12,990 nucleotides of DNA from CAZLMF01 sp964560565 (GCA_964560565.1 CAZLMF010000045.1:1-12990); one strand, 5' to 3'. Shown: positions 1 to 5,949, counted from the stretch's first letter. The notes: a model not told the origin generated them from the sequence alone. Numbers and translations: made by a program.

Positions 1-6
1 GCTTCA

Positions 7-50
7 AGGACTTTCAGATGGTAAAATCTGAGGGTCCTCTTTCTTTTTCT
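7..50 (+). terminator. Intrinsic terminator of an upstream transcript
   Basis: Bases 7-19 pair with 26-38 (13 bp, two G-U pairs) around a 6-nt loop, followed by a T-rich run at 39-50. There is no T run after the hairpin when read on the minus strand, so it should work on the plus strand. It probably ends a gene or RNA that lies before the window. Confidence 0.8.
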
Positions 51-59
51 CTAATTTTC

Positions 60-394
60 GATTAAAGGCTTTCCACACGAAGGCTTTTGATAAATACAAT
101 TGAATAACCTCTAGCTGAGAGAGAATACAAGGTTGTGCTAACAGTTATGCCATGACTCCGATACGGACGAGCGAGCCAACTCAATTGAGTTGCTACCTGC
201 ATAATGATAAAGCTTTTGTAATGAAAGCTTGCTGCATAATTGCAGTGGTAACTCGGTTGTAGCCCCTTTGCATTAATTGCTGCTGGGCGCAGGCGAAGGA
301 AATGTATCGGCTCAGAGGACGTAACTTTGTTTTTATCAGTAGGGTGGGTAGCTAACACCTACCTGCCCCGCTGTAAAAATAACAGCCTTTAATC
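60..394. ncRNA. Candidate structured non-coding RNA, family unknown
   Basis: No convincing gene lies here: the only sizeable open frame (62-358, minus) has no RBS and an unconvincing composition. The stretch is held together by nested pairing. Bases 60-70 pair with 384-394 (11 bp perfect); 158-164 with 304-310 (7 bp); 187-191, 195-197 and 198-201 with 250-254, 247-249 and 241-244; 210-216 with 224-230 (hairpin); and 342-351 with 359-368 (10 bp, 7-nt loop). A 16-bp perfect palindrome sits at 177-192. A closing helix joining ends about 335 nt apart is typical of a discrete folded RNA. I could not match it by eye to tmRNA, RNase P RNA, SRP RNA, 6S RNA or the common riboswitches. Strand is unresolved: plus would follow the terminator at 7-50 with no clear promoter, whereas minus could be read through from the tRNA-Thr promoter. 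Confidence 0.5.
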
Positions 395-406
395 ATTCGA
401 ATAATG

Positions 407-436
407 CTGCATGAGCATGGTTTCATACCCATGCAG
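407..436. other. Inverted repeat with two alternative hairpins beside tRNA-Thr
   Basis: CTGCATG (407-413) can pair with CATGCAG (430-436). Alternatively GCATGG (415-420) can pair with CCATGC (429-434); the two overlap and exclude each other. On the plus strand it is followed by a moderately T-rich stretch (438-449), so it could be a weak terminator for the RNA at 60-394. On the minus strand it lies just after the tRNA 3' end and could help end or process that transcript. Neither reading is a textbook terminator. Confidence 0.35.
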
Positions 437-448
437 GATTGTTCGTTT

Positions 449-524
449 TGGAGCTGTTAACGCGAGTCGAACGCGTGACCTCATCCTTACCAAGGATGTG
501 CTCTACCAACTGAGCTATAACAGC
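449..524 (-). tRNA. tRNA-Thr (anticodon GGT)
   Basis: Read on the minus strand, the full cloverleaf is present. The acceptor stem GCTGTTA (524-518) pairs with TAACAGC (459-453); there is an AGTTGGTAGA D-loop region; the anticodon stem CATCC/GGATG encloses loop TTGGTAA with anticodon GGT (complement of 489-491); the T arm is ACGCG-TTCGACT-CGCGT. The discriminator T is at 452 and CCA is encoded at 451-449. GGT reads ACC/ACT threonine codons. The gene has its own consensus promoter at 534-562. Confidence 0.96.
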
Positions 525-533
525 GCAAAAATT

Positions 534-562
534 ATTATACATTAAATATCGAGGCTTGTCAA
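534..562 (-). promoter_or_regulatory. Consensus sigma-A promoter of tRNA-Thr
   Basis: On the minus strand there is TTGACA (562-557), a 17-nt spacer and TATAAT (539-534), a perfect match to the housekeeping consensus. Transcription should start about 7 nt downstream, only a few bases before the mature tRNA 5' end at 524. Confidence 0.9.
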
Positions 563-616
563 CCTAAAGACAGGAAAAAAGTTATTTTACGTGATTGTAT
601 AAGCTTAGCAAATATC

Positions 617-645
617 TTGACATACCCCTATAAAACAGATAAAAT
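617..645 (+). promoter_or_regulatory. Sigma-A promoter of the membrane protein-msrA operon
   Basis: TTGACA (617-622), 17-nt spacer, TAAAAT (640-645). It is divergent from the tRNA-Thr promoter. The predicted leader is about 125 nt and holds two small inverted repeats: AATGTG/CACATT (681-686/710-715) and a GCTGC/GCAGC pair near 736-753. No known riboswitch is recognised in it. Confidence 0.8.
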
Positions 646-779
646 AAATTTACAAGCACCATTATATGCGTTAGAATCAAAATGTGTGAATAAAAAGCTT
701 AATAAATTTCACATTAAGGGCTAAATATTGCAAAAGCTGCAAATACTAGCAGCAAGCAAAGCGAAAGGTGTGAACTATT

Positions 780-1169
780 ATGAGAAGACAAAGCAGAAAG
801 TATTTTTGGGTTGTGGGAATTGTCGTAAGCCTCGTAGCATTCGTTCTTCTACTTGTGGCGATAGGAATCGTCCTTCAAAATGATGTCGGAATGGACAACT
901 TGCTTGCTTTTCTTATTGCTTCCGTCATATTCGGTGCAATCGCTGCACTGATTTTCTATCTGCGTGCCACGATAACACTAACGCTGTATTTGTTGGGCAT
1001 AGGGGCAGGGTTTGTTGAGATGTATCGCATTTTTTACAGCAAGCTTGATGGCTGGGGCGACCTAATAGGTCTTGCTTCCCTTTGGACATGGTCTGCAATA
1101 GGACTTATTGCAGGTGTTGTAGTGCAACTTTTATATTATTTATATAAAAAATACATCCGCAGGAGATAG
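780..1169 (+). CDS. Small four-helix integral membrane protein, unknown function
   Basis: The protein has 129 residues. I do not recognise the family. A basic N-terminus (MRRQSRK) leads into about four hydrophobic segments, roughly residues 9-31, 39-61, 63-81 and 98-121, ending in a strongly basic tail (KKYIRRR). This predicts a small polytopic membrane protein with N- and C-terminal ends in the cytoplasm. A Trp/Gly-containing loop (around DGWGDL, residues 90-95) joins segments 3 and 4. The ATG is preceded by AAAGGTG about ten bases upstream. It is the first gene after the promoter at 617-645 and ends 9 bp before msrA, so the two are almost certainly cotranscribed. That link suggests, but does not show, a role in oxidative or envelope stress. 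Confidence 0.75.
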   Translation: MRRQSRKYFWVVGIVVSLVAFVLLLVAIGIVLQNDVGMDNLLAFLIASVIFGAIAALIFYLRATITLTLYLLGIGAGFVEMYRIFYSKLDGWGDLIGLASLWTWSAIGLIAGVVVQLLYYLYKKYIRRR

Positions 1170-1178
1170 GGGGATAAC

Positions 1179-1730
1179 ATGAAAAGCAGCTCGCATTTGC
1201 CTAAAAACCCTAACCTGGGCGTGCTGTATAATGAGCAGGAACTGCGGGACATCTGGTTCGCAGGGGGCTGCTTTTGGGGAGTACAAGCGTATTTCGACCG
1301 TGTTTACGGAGTTGCAAGCACAAGTGCGGGATACGCAAACGGGAAAACCGACGCCCCCACTTATGAGGAGCTTTGGCACAGCGGACACGCAGAAGCTGTC
1401 CATATTCGCTATGACCCTAATAAAGTAAGCCTAAAGCAGCTTATTGAGCGGCTTTTCACAGTTATTGACCCCACCTCAATCAATCGACAGGGCGGAGATA
1501 TCGGTGAGCAATACCGAACAGGTATATACTATCGCAACAGGGAAGACAAGGGAACAATCCTTTCTGCTGTTTATGCTGAGCAGGCTAAGCATACTGCCCC
1601 AATAGCAACGCAGATAATGCCCCTTGAGCACTATTATCTAGCAGAGGAATACCACCAATCCTACCTTGAAAAGAATCCGAATGGCTACTGTCACATAAAC
1701 CTATCAGAGCTTAACAAACAAACCTCTTAG
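1179..1730 (+). CDS. msrA: Peptide-methionine (S)-S-oxide reductase MsrA
   Basis: A 183-residue protein of normal MsrA length. MsrA reduces the S-epimer of methionine sulfoxide in proteins and as free amino acid, using a catalytic cysteine recycled by thioredoxin, in the cytoplasm. The signature GGCFWG is at residues 29-34 with catalytic Cys31. The family's GHAEAV (69-74, with catalytic Glu72) and the GDIGEQYRTG block follow. A second cysteine near the C-terminus (Cys171 in GYCHINL) is well placed as the resolving cysteine. No MsrB domain is fused and no selenocysteine codon is used at the active site, unlike some clostridial MsrA proteins. The start at 1179 has a strong purine-rich RBS (AGGAGATAGGGGG) partly inside the end of the upstream gene. 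Its stop codon lies within the terminator stem that follows. Confidence 0.96.
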   Translation: MKSSSHLPKNPNLGVLYNEQELRDIWFAGGCFWGVQAYFDRVYGVASTSAGYANGKTDAPTYEELWHSGHAEAVHIRYDPNKVSLKQLIERLFTVIDPTSINRQGGDIGEQYRTGIYYRNREDKGTILSAVYAEQAKHTAPIATQIMPLEHYYLAEEYHQSYLEKNPNGYCHINLSELNKQTS

Positions 1731-1759
1731 CGCTAATGCGCTAAGAGGTTTTTCTTTTT
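1721..1759 (+). terminator. Strong intrinsic terminator of the msrA operon
   Basis: Bases 1721-1733 pair perfectly with 1738-1750 (13 bp, 4-nt loop TAAT), followed by TTTTTCTTTTT. The stem begins inside the last msrA codons and includes the TAG stop at 1728-1730. Confidence 0.93.
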
Positions 1760-1789
1760 ACTGGGTTAAGTAGTTACGTCTTAAATGGT

Positions 1790-1817
1790 AACAAAGCACG
1801 AAAAAACTCATATTATA
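1790..1817 (+). promoter_or_regulatory. Sigma-K-like (mother-cell) promoter of the collagen-like gene
   Basis: An AAC at 1790-1792, a 16-nt gap and CATATTATA at 1809-1817 fit the known late mother-cell pattern (AC, 16-17 nt, CATANNNTA). I find no good sigma-A promoter between the msrA terminator and the gene. The match is short, so it is suggestive only, but it agrees with a spore-surface role for a collagen-like protein. Confidence 0.5.
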
Positions 1818-1822
1818 TAAGG

Positions 1823-1893
1823 AATCAGAATAAAAAATAAGGATGCCGCTTGGGGAGAAAACACATTTATTAAAAAGTAGCGGTACTCTGATT
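1823..1893 (+). promoter_or_regulatory. Folded 5' leader of the collagen-like mRNA
   Basis: AATCAGA (1823-1829) pairs with TCTGATT (1887-1893), and inside it TGCCGCT (1844-1850) pairs with AGCGGTA (1879-1885, one G-U). If the sigma-K-like promoter is used, transcription starts near 1824, so the message would begin within this helix. That is the arrangement of a 5' stabilising stem. It ends 12 bases before the RBS. Confidence 0.45.
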
Positions 1894-1911
1894 TAATAAA
1901 ATATAGGAGAC

Positions 1912-2940
1912 GTGAGTAAAATAGCACTTCAAATAGAACGTACAACAGCAGGAACAGTTCCAGTCGGAGGAAATGTCATTTTTGATACTATTGTATTCTC
2001 CACAGGGGATATAAGCTACAATAACGCAACAGGTGTCATTACTTTCAATGAGGCTGGCAGGTATGCTGTTAACTGGTGGGTGGCAGTACAGTCATCCGCA
2101 TCTACCAATGGCATTGTTTTTGCACTATCAACCTCGCAAGGGGATTTTCTTGAGGGTAACTCCCCAATAAAAACCGACGAGGTAACAGGACTTGGTATTA
2201 TTAATGTAGCCGAGGCACCTGTGACAATGTCCCTTGTGAACTCTAGTACAGCTCAGGTGTTTTACCCTGTAATAGTGCCTTTAACTGCTACCCTTACAAT
2301 AGTCAGGGGCGATGAAATAGGTCCGACAGGACCAACAGGCGCAACAGGCGATACAGGCGCAACAGGCGACACAGGTCCAACAGGTGATACAGGTCCGATA
2401 GGTGATACAGGTCCAACAGGCGATACAGGTCCGATAGGTGATACAGGTCCGACAGGTGATACAGGCGCAACAGGCGATACAGGTCCGACAGGCGATACAG
2501 GTCCGACAGGCGACACAGGCGCAGCGGGCGCAAACAACACAGCCATCTTCTTGGCGACTGACCAAAACGTATCTGACGGCGGATGGGTAGGAATAGGAAC
2601 ATCCTCCTCTGCTGCGCAGTTTGCAGACAGCACAGTTGTAATTCCTGTTAATGCAACGATTACCGGAATGGTGCTCAATATCAGGGACAATACAGTAGCG
2701 GCCGGGGATACAGTAACAGCCACAATTTTCACTAGCCCATGTGGTTTTGAGGATCCAACCAGCACAGGTATAACCGTAACAATTACTGGACCAAGCGATT
2801 CAACGACTCCAAACTGCGTGGCAATTGTAGCCGGTAGCTTTGCAGTGACACAAGGTGTTCTTCTGTCAGTGGAGATTACTACAACTCAAGGCGCATTAGC
2901 AAATGGTGTTGCTGTCACTGTATTCCTAGACGTTCCTTAA
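1912..2940 (+). CDS. Collagen-like surface (probably spore-surface) protein
   Basis: The protein has 342 residues in three parts. Residues 1-136 resemble the beta-rich domain (with GRYAVNWWVAVQ) often found beside bacterial collagen repeats, similar to C1q/TNF-like folds. Residues 137-208 are exactly 24 Gly-X-Y triplets, mostly GPT, GDT, GAT and GPI. Residues 209-342 form a Thr/Val-rich beta domain with two cysteines (in SPCGF and TPNCVA) that could make a disulfide. There is no signal peptide or wall anchor, as is common for exosporium proteins assembled from the mother cell. Start: GTG at 1912 is the first possible codon after an in-frame stop at 1897, but the RBS (GGAG, 1906-1909) is only 2 nt away, closer than usual. 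Family placement is clear; spore location is inferred from the upstream promoter. Confidence 0.88.
   Translation: MSKIALQIERTTAGTVPVGGNVIFDTIVFSTGDISYNNATGVITFNEAGRYAVNWWVAVQSSASTNGIVFALSTSQGDFLEGNSPIKTDEVTGLGIINVAEAPVTMSLVNSSTAQVFYPVIVPLTATLTIVRGDEIGPTGPTGATGDTGATGDTGPTGDTGPIGDTGPTGDTGPIGDTGPTGDTGATGDTGPTGDTGPTGDTGAAGANNTAIFLATDQNVSDGGWVGIGTSSSAAQFADSTVVIPVNATITGMVLNIRDNTVAAGDTVTATIFTSPCGFEDPTSTGITVTITGPSDSTTPNCVAIVAGSFAVTQGVLLSVEITTTQGALANGVAVTVFLDVP
2320..2535 (+). repeat. Gly-X-Y coding repeat, imperfect 9/18-bp periodicity
   Basis: This is a tandem array of 9-bp units such as GGTCCGACA and GGCGATACA, often alternating to give an 18-bp period, coding for 24 uninterrupted collagen triplets. 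Near-identical units make it a likely site of replication slippage in multiples of 9 or 18 bp, changing triplet number without breaking the frame. Confidence 0.9.
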
Positions 2941-2951
2941 ACTATTCGATA

Positions 2952-2974
2952 AAGCCAGTCTTTTTGACTGGCTT
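2952..2974 (+). terminator. Hairpin after the collagen-like gene, weak terminator
   Basis: AAGCCAGTC (2952-2960) pairs perfectly with GACTGGCTT (2966-2974) around a TTTTT loop. The tail (ACATATTG) is not a T run, so termination may be weak. The stem could instead protect the 3' end of the message. Confidence 0.5.
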
Positions 2975-2979
2975 ACATA

Positions 2980-3009
2980 TTGAATGCTAAGCTGCTGCTA
3001 TGCTATAAT
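2980..3009 (+). promoter_or_regulatory. Sigma-A promoter of the kinase gene
   Basis: TTGAAT (2980-2985), 18-nt spacer, TATAAT (3004-3009). Predicted start of transcription is about 3016, giving a leader of only about 12 nt that is essentially the RBS. The promoter covers the upstream in-frame TTG at 2980, which rules that codon out as the start. Confidence 0.75.
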
Positions 3010-3027
3010 AAGCTCAGGAGTGATGAT

Positions 3028-3522
3028 ATGGGAGCAGTAATTCTAATAGGCATGCCTGCAAGCGGCAAAAGCACAGTGGGCGTATTACTTGCAAAGACTT
3101 TAGGTAAGGGATTCATTGACACTGACCTGATAATTCAACAGCAGCAGGGGAGACTCCTGCAGGAAATCATAGATGAAAATGGACTTGACCACTTTCTAAT
3201 GTGCGAGGAGCAGGCGGCACTTTCGGTTGTGGCAGGAGATAACATCATAGCCACAGGGGGCAGCATGGTAATGAGTGCTAAGGCAATGGAGCATCTAAAG
3301 TCCATTGGGACGTTTGTATATATACAAACGTCCTTTGATGAAATAAGACGCAGGCTAAGAAACATAAAAACAAGGGGAATAGCAATGGGAAAGTCCCAAA
3401 CCCTTGAGCAGGTATATAATTTGCGCTGTCCGCTATATGAGCAGTATGCGGACTTAATTATCCCCACAAGCGTAAGCACAATCGAGGAAACTGTTCAAAG
3501 GGTATTGCAAAAGCTTAACTAG
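3028..3522 (+). CDS. Shikimate-kinase-like P-loop kinase
   Basis: A 164-residue protein of normal shikimate kinase length. That enzyme makes shikimate 3-phosphate from ATP and shikimate in aromatic amino acid synthesis. Visible: Walker A GMPASGKST (residues 8-16, Lys14), the DTD motif (31-33), a lid arginine (Arg116) and RCPLYEQYAD (Arg133 equivalent to the substrate-binding Arg136 of the mycobacterial enzyme). Two key positions differ. The FRxxE motif reads FLMCE (56-60), so the arginine that grips the shikimate carboxylate (Arg58 in known enzymes) is Leu57, and the GGG motif reads GGS (77-79). I therefore give no aroK symbol: it may act on another substrate. Start chosen at ATG 3028, seven bases after AGGAG (3016-3020). 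No other aromatic-pathway gene is nearby. Confidence 0.82.
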   Translation: MGAVILIGMPASGKSTVGVLLAKTLGKGFIDTDLIIQQQQGRLLQEIIDENGLDHFLMCEEQAALSVVAGDNIIATGGSMVMSAKAMEHLKSIGTFVYIQTSFDEIRRRLRNIKTRGIAMGKSQTLEQVYNLRCPLYEQYADLIIPTSVSTIEETVQRVLQKLN

Positions 3523-3530
3523 CATTTAAC

Positions 3531-3584
3531 CGCCCGATATATTAAGCGAAAAGCCTAATATATCGGGCGATTTGTTTATTATTA
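3531..3584 (+). terminator. Strong intrinsic terminator of the kinase gene
   Basis: Bases 3531-3544 pair perfectly with 3556-3569 (14 bp, GC-rich at the base, 11-nt loop), followed by the T-rich ATTTGTTTATTATT. Confidence 0.87.
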
Positions 3585-3642
3585 ACATATAAAGGGGAAT
3601 ATTTTCCTTAATAATTATGTAATATTTATTATGAGAGATACC

Positions 3643-3671
3643 TTGACAGGCGAAGTATATCGTGATAATAT
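3643..3671 (+). promoter_or_regulatory. Sigma-A promoter of the PadR operon
   Basis: TTGACA (3643-3648), 17-nt spacer, TAATAT (3666-3671). A small TATC-GT-GATA dyad covers the end of the spacer and the -10 region (3658-3667) and could be part of an operator for the PadR protein encoded next, which usually represses its own operon; this is inference. Leader of about 85 nt with no recognised structure. Confidence 0.78.
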
Positions 3672-3764
3672 GATAGATAAGAAATAGAGGTAACACGCAA
3701 GGCAAGGAGTAACAATCCCAACGCAATATTTCGGAATGCTTTGGGGGAAAGGACGGCTTATGAT

Positions 3765-4085
3765 ATGTCAATTGCATCAGACCTAATAAGAGGTCATACA
3801 GAAACAATAATTTTAGCATCACTTATGCAAAAGGATAGCTACGGCTATGAAATCAATAAGAGTATTCAAGAAAAAACCAGCAACCAATACGAGTTAAAGG
3901 AAGCGACACTCTATTCGGCGTTTCGCCGACTTGAGCAAGCAGGGCAAATATCCTCCTATTGGGGTGATGAGGCAACAGGTGCTAGGAGGCGCTATTATAC
4001 GATCACAGGGCTGGGCAGGTCTGCGTATGAGCAAAACAAGATTGACTGGGAGCGAGCCAAGCAATTAATTGACAAACTGATTTAA
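3765..4085 (+). CDS. PadR-family transcriptional regulator
   Basis: The protein has 106 residues, a compact PadR-type winged helix with little beyond the DNA-binding domain. The N-terminus SDLIRGHTETIILASL is typical, followed by DSYGYEI, the recognition-helix region ATLYSAFRRLEQAG and the wing with GARRRYYTIT. PadR proteins are usually dimeric repressors of adjacent envelope or transporter genes, often their own operon. Start chosen at ATG 3765, with GGGGGAAAGGA ending 11 bases upstream; an in-frame TTG at 3741 would add eight residues that fit the family poorly. It is first in a three-gene operon with a DUF1700/HAAS membrane protein and a DUF4097 protein, a recurrent trio in Bacillota. The inducing signal cannot be read from the sequence. 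Confidence 0.93.
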   Translation: MSIASDLIRGHTETIILASLMQKDSYGYEINKSIQEKTSNQYELKEATLYSAFRRLEQAGQISSYWGDEATGARRRYYTITGLGRSAYEQNKIDWERAKQLIDKLI

Positions 4086-4106
4086 CAGCATGAAAGGGTG
4101 AAGGTT

Positions 4107-4784
4107 ATGGAAAATAAAATTCGGACATATGTAGAGGAGCTGTTTGAGTCAGCGCCCCATACGAAAAAGGTCTATGAGCTAAAGGAAGAGCTTTTGGCAA
4201 ACCTAATAGAGAAGTATAATGACCTAGTGCAAAAAGGATGTGCAGATGAACAGGCATATTCCATCGTTATCGAGGGGATAGGAGATGTAGACGAGCTTAT
4301 TTACAGCATGACCGCAGGCAATCCTCTTGATTGGAAAACAATGCAGCATGAAAGAAAAAAGACAGCGGCGGTTGTGTCTATAAGCGTTGGGTTATATATA
4401 CTAAGCGTTTTACAGCTTATTGCATTTGGCATTGCACTCCCTATAAGAGGGGGAGAAATCGGCGTGGTATTAATGTTTATAATTGCGGCAGCGGCAACCT
4501 GTCTGCTGATTTATCACTTTATGTCACGTCCAGTATATAAGAAGGCGGATGAAACTATGATTGAGGATTTCAAGGAGTGGAAAGCGACGAACAACAGAGA
4601 TAAAAAGCTTTTGCATTCAATTTCATCAACACTTTGGTCAATAATTGTTGCGGTTTATCTTATCACAAGCTTTTTATATGGAATATGGGCATATTCATGG
4701 CTAATCTTTATTGTAGGAGTTGCACTAAACGCAATTATCAAGTTGATATTTGACCTAAAAAATAGTGGTGATAACAATGTATAA
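4107..4784 (+). CDS. DUF1700/HAAS-domain membrane protein
   Basis: The protein has 225 residues. The first 75 are a soluble, charged helical domain of the HAAS/DUF1700 type, including YELKEELLANLIEKY and EGIGDVDELI. Four transmembrane segments follow, about residues 86-111, 117-138, 172-192 and 195-215, with a charged cytoplasmic loop (141-170) between the second and third. In this family the N-terminal domain is thought to take part in signalling or assembly with the partner PadR and DUF4097 proteins, but no activity is established. Start chosen at ATG 4107 with AAAGG nine bases upstream; the GTG at 4098 abuts that same RBS and is less likely. Its 3' end overlaps the next gene by 8 bp. Confidence 0.88.
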   Translation: MENKIRTYVEELFESAPHTKKVYELKEELLANLIEKYNDLVQKGCADEQAYSIVIEGIGDVDELIYSMTAGNPLDWKTMQHERKKTAAVVSISVGLYILSVLQLIAFGIALPIRGGEIGVVLMFIIAAAATCLLIYHFMSRPVYKKADETMIEDFKEWKATNNRDKKLLHSISSTLWSIIVAVYLITSFLYGIWAYSWLIFIVGVALNAIIKLIFDLKNSGDNNV

Positions 4785-5829
4785 AGCGCTAAAAATCATT
4801 CAAATTGTTGTCTGGAGTATAGTTGCCATTGTGATAATAGGCATTCTGGGCTACAGCATAAAGTATGGTGCGGGCTTTATAAACTTGAATGTTTTTAATG
4901 CTGATTTAGGAGAGGTTGCTATGGTAAAGGAAGAAGCGGTAAAGCTTGAGTCGAACATTAATAAAATTAGTATTGACTGCGATTCATACGACATCATAAT
5001 CAAGGAGAGCGACACCGATGAGCTAAAGGTTGTGCAATACGCGCCCGAAAGAACCGATGATAGCGAGCTGTTTAACATAACTTATAATTATAACGGCGAT
5101 GACAACAGCATTGCAATAACTCAAAATGACAGAATGAAAGTTTGGATTTTTGGATTTATCTCACTAGGCAATTCACACCGCATGGAAATATCAATTCCAA
5201 CAGGCTATGAGCAGGAGCTTGTAATTAGCACAAAGTCAGGTGATATTTGCGTAGACCGTGATTTGAAGTCTACAAACTTTGAAGTGAACGTCCTATCAGG
5301 CGATATATCTTCCAAAAACATTACTGCTTCAACGGTGGACATTACCACAAAATCAGGTGATATAAACATGGGGGAAACTTTCACAGACAGCTACTCAATG
5401 AACACTATTTCCGGCGACATAAGCGTTTCCAAGCTCACAGGCAAGGGCGACATAAGAGTAACCTCCGGTGATATAGGGATAAAAGAGATTGAAGGAGAGG
5501 AAGCAAATATATCCACAGTCTCAGGAGATGTTTTTGTCCGTGCAATGAAGGGAAGCGGCTTGATTAAAACAACGTCCGGTAATATTAGTGTATCAGGACT
5601 TGATATGGCAGGTGATCTCTCGCTATCGTGCCAATCAGGTGATATAGACGTTAAGCTCGTGGAGGGTGCAGCAGCAATTATTAACGCAAAAAGCATCAGC
5701 GGCGATGTAAGATCAAACTTTGGGCTAGACTTCAATGACAGACACAGTAAGGCGGATGGAAAAACTGCAGAGGGTGCAACTTTAACCCTAAAAATTACCA
5801 CAACCTCAGGGGATATTTCTGTATATTAG
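4777..5829 (+). CDS. DUF4097 beta-helix envelope protein
   Basis: The protein has 350 residues. A single hydrophobic helix (about residues 8-27) anchors the N-terminus; the remainder is predicted outside the membrane. The second half is a repetitive beta structure built on a recurring SGD/SGN motif followed by I or V: SGDICV, SGDISS, SGDINM, SGDISV, SGDIGI, SGDVFV, SGNISV, SGDIDV, SGDVRS and SGDISV, ten turns spaced roughly 20-30 residues apart. This is characteristic of DUF4097 (putative adhesin-like) proteins, whose biochemical role is unknown. The start ATG at 4777 overlaps the stop of the preceding gene (4777-4784) and has only a weak GTGGTG-type RBS, suggesting translational coupling; a GTG at 4765 is the alternative. 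It is last in the PadR operon, so the operon probably senses or adjusts an envelope state. Confidence 0.9.
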   Translation: MYKALKIIQIVVWSIVAIVIIGILGYSIKYGAGFINLNVFNADLGEVAMVKEEAVKLESNINKISIDCDSYDIIIKESDTDELKVVQYAPERTDDSELFNITYNYNGDDNSIAITQNDRMKVWIFGFISLGNSHRMEISIPTGYEQELVISTKSGDICVDRDLKSTNFEVNVLSGDISSKNITASTVDITTKSGDINMGETFTDSYSMNTISGDISVSKLTGKGDIRVTSGDIGIKEIEGEEANISTVSGDVFVRAMKGSGLIKTTSGNISVSGLDMAGDLSLSCQSGDIDVKLVEGAAAIINAKSISGDVRSNFGLDFNDRHSKADGKTAEGATLTLKITTTSGDISVY

Positions 5830-5833
5830 CAAG

Positions 5834-5862
5834 TTGACACCCCTAACCTTGAATGCTATAAT
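5834..5862 (+). promoter_or_regulatory. Perfect-consensus sigma-A promoter of mnmA
   Basis: TTGACA (5834-5839), 17-nt spacer, TATAAT (5857-5862), starting 5 bases after the preceding stop codon. Predicted transcription start is about 5869. Confidence 0.9.
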
Positions 5863-5874
5863 AAAAAAGTAAAG

Positions 5875-5911
5875 AGCAGTAAAACAGGCTTCTTAGCGAG
5901 CCTGTTTTGCT
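5875..5911 (+). promoter_or_regulatory. Hairpin in the mnmA leader: possible attenuator or upstream-operon terminator
   Basis: AAAACAGGCT (5881-5890) pairs perfectly with AGCCTGTTTT (5899-5908) around an 8-nt loop; AGC/GCT (5875-5877/5909-5911) can extend it past a 3-nt bulge. The T run lies within the 3' arm, as in A/T-closed terminators. It sits downstream of the mnmA promoter, so it can end read-through from the PadR operon, but mnmA transcripts must also pass it. Confidence 0.55.
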
Positions 5912-5949
5912 ATCTGTAAAAAAATAATATTGCAAAGGAGGGGAGTTCC

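Noticed and set aside
101..150. TPP riboswitch-like CTGAGAGA string
   Set aside because: Only the short CTGAGAGA match is present. The rest of the thiamine-box consensus is missing and no thiamine gene follows.
62..358. 98-residue open frame on the minus strand
   Set aside because: It has no RBS, an unconvincing composition, and overlaps the region with strong nested RNA helices. The pairing is a better explanation than coding.
2262..2765. Long minus-strand open frames opposite the collagen-like gene
   Set aside because: These are shadows of the Gly-X-Y repeat: a repetitive codon pattern keeps other frames open. They have no RBS.
2980..3027. N-terminal extension of the kinase from TTG 2980
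   Set aside because: The TTG is within the -35 box of the promoter, and the good RBS points to ATG 3028, which also gives the normal family N-terminus.
3526..3822. 98-residue minus-strand open frame
   Set aside because: It covers a strong terminator, a consensus plus-strand promoter and the start of the PadR gene, has no RBS, and resembles no family I know.
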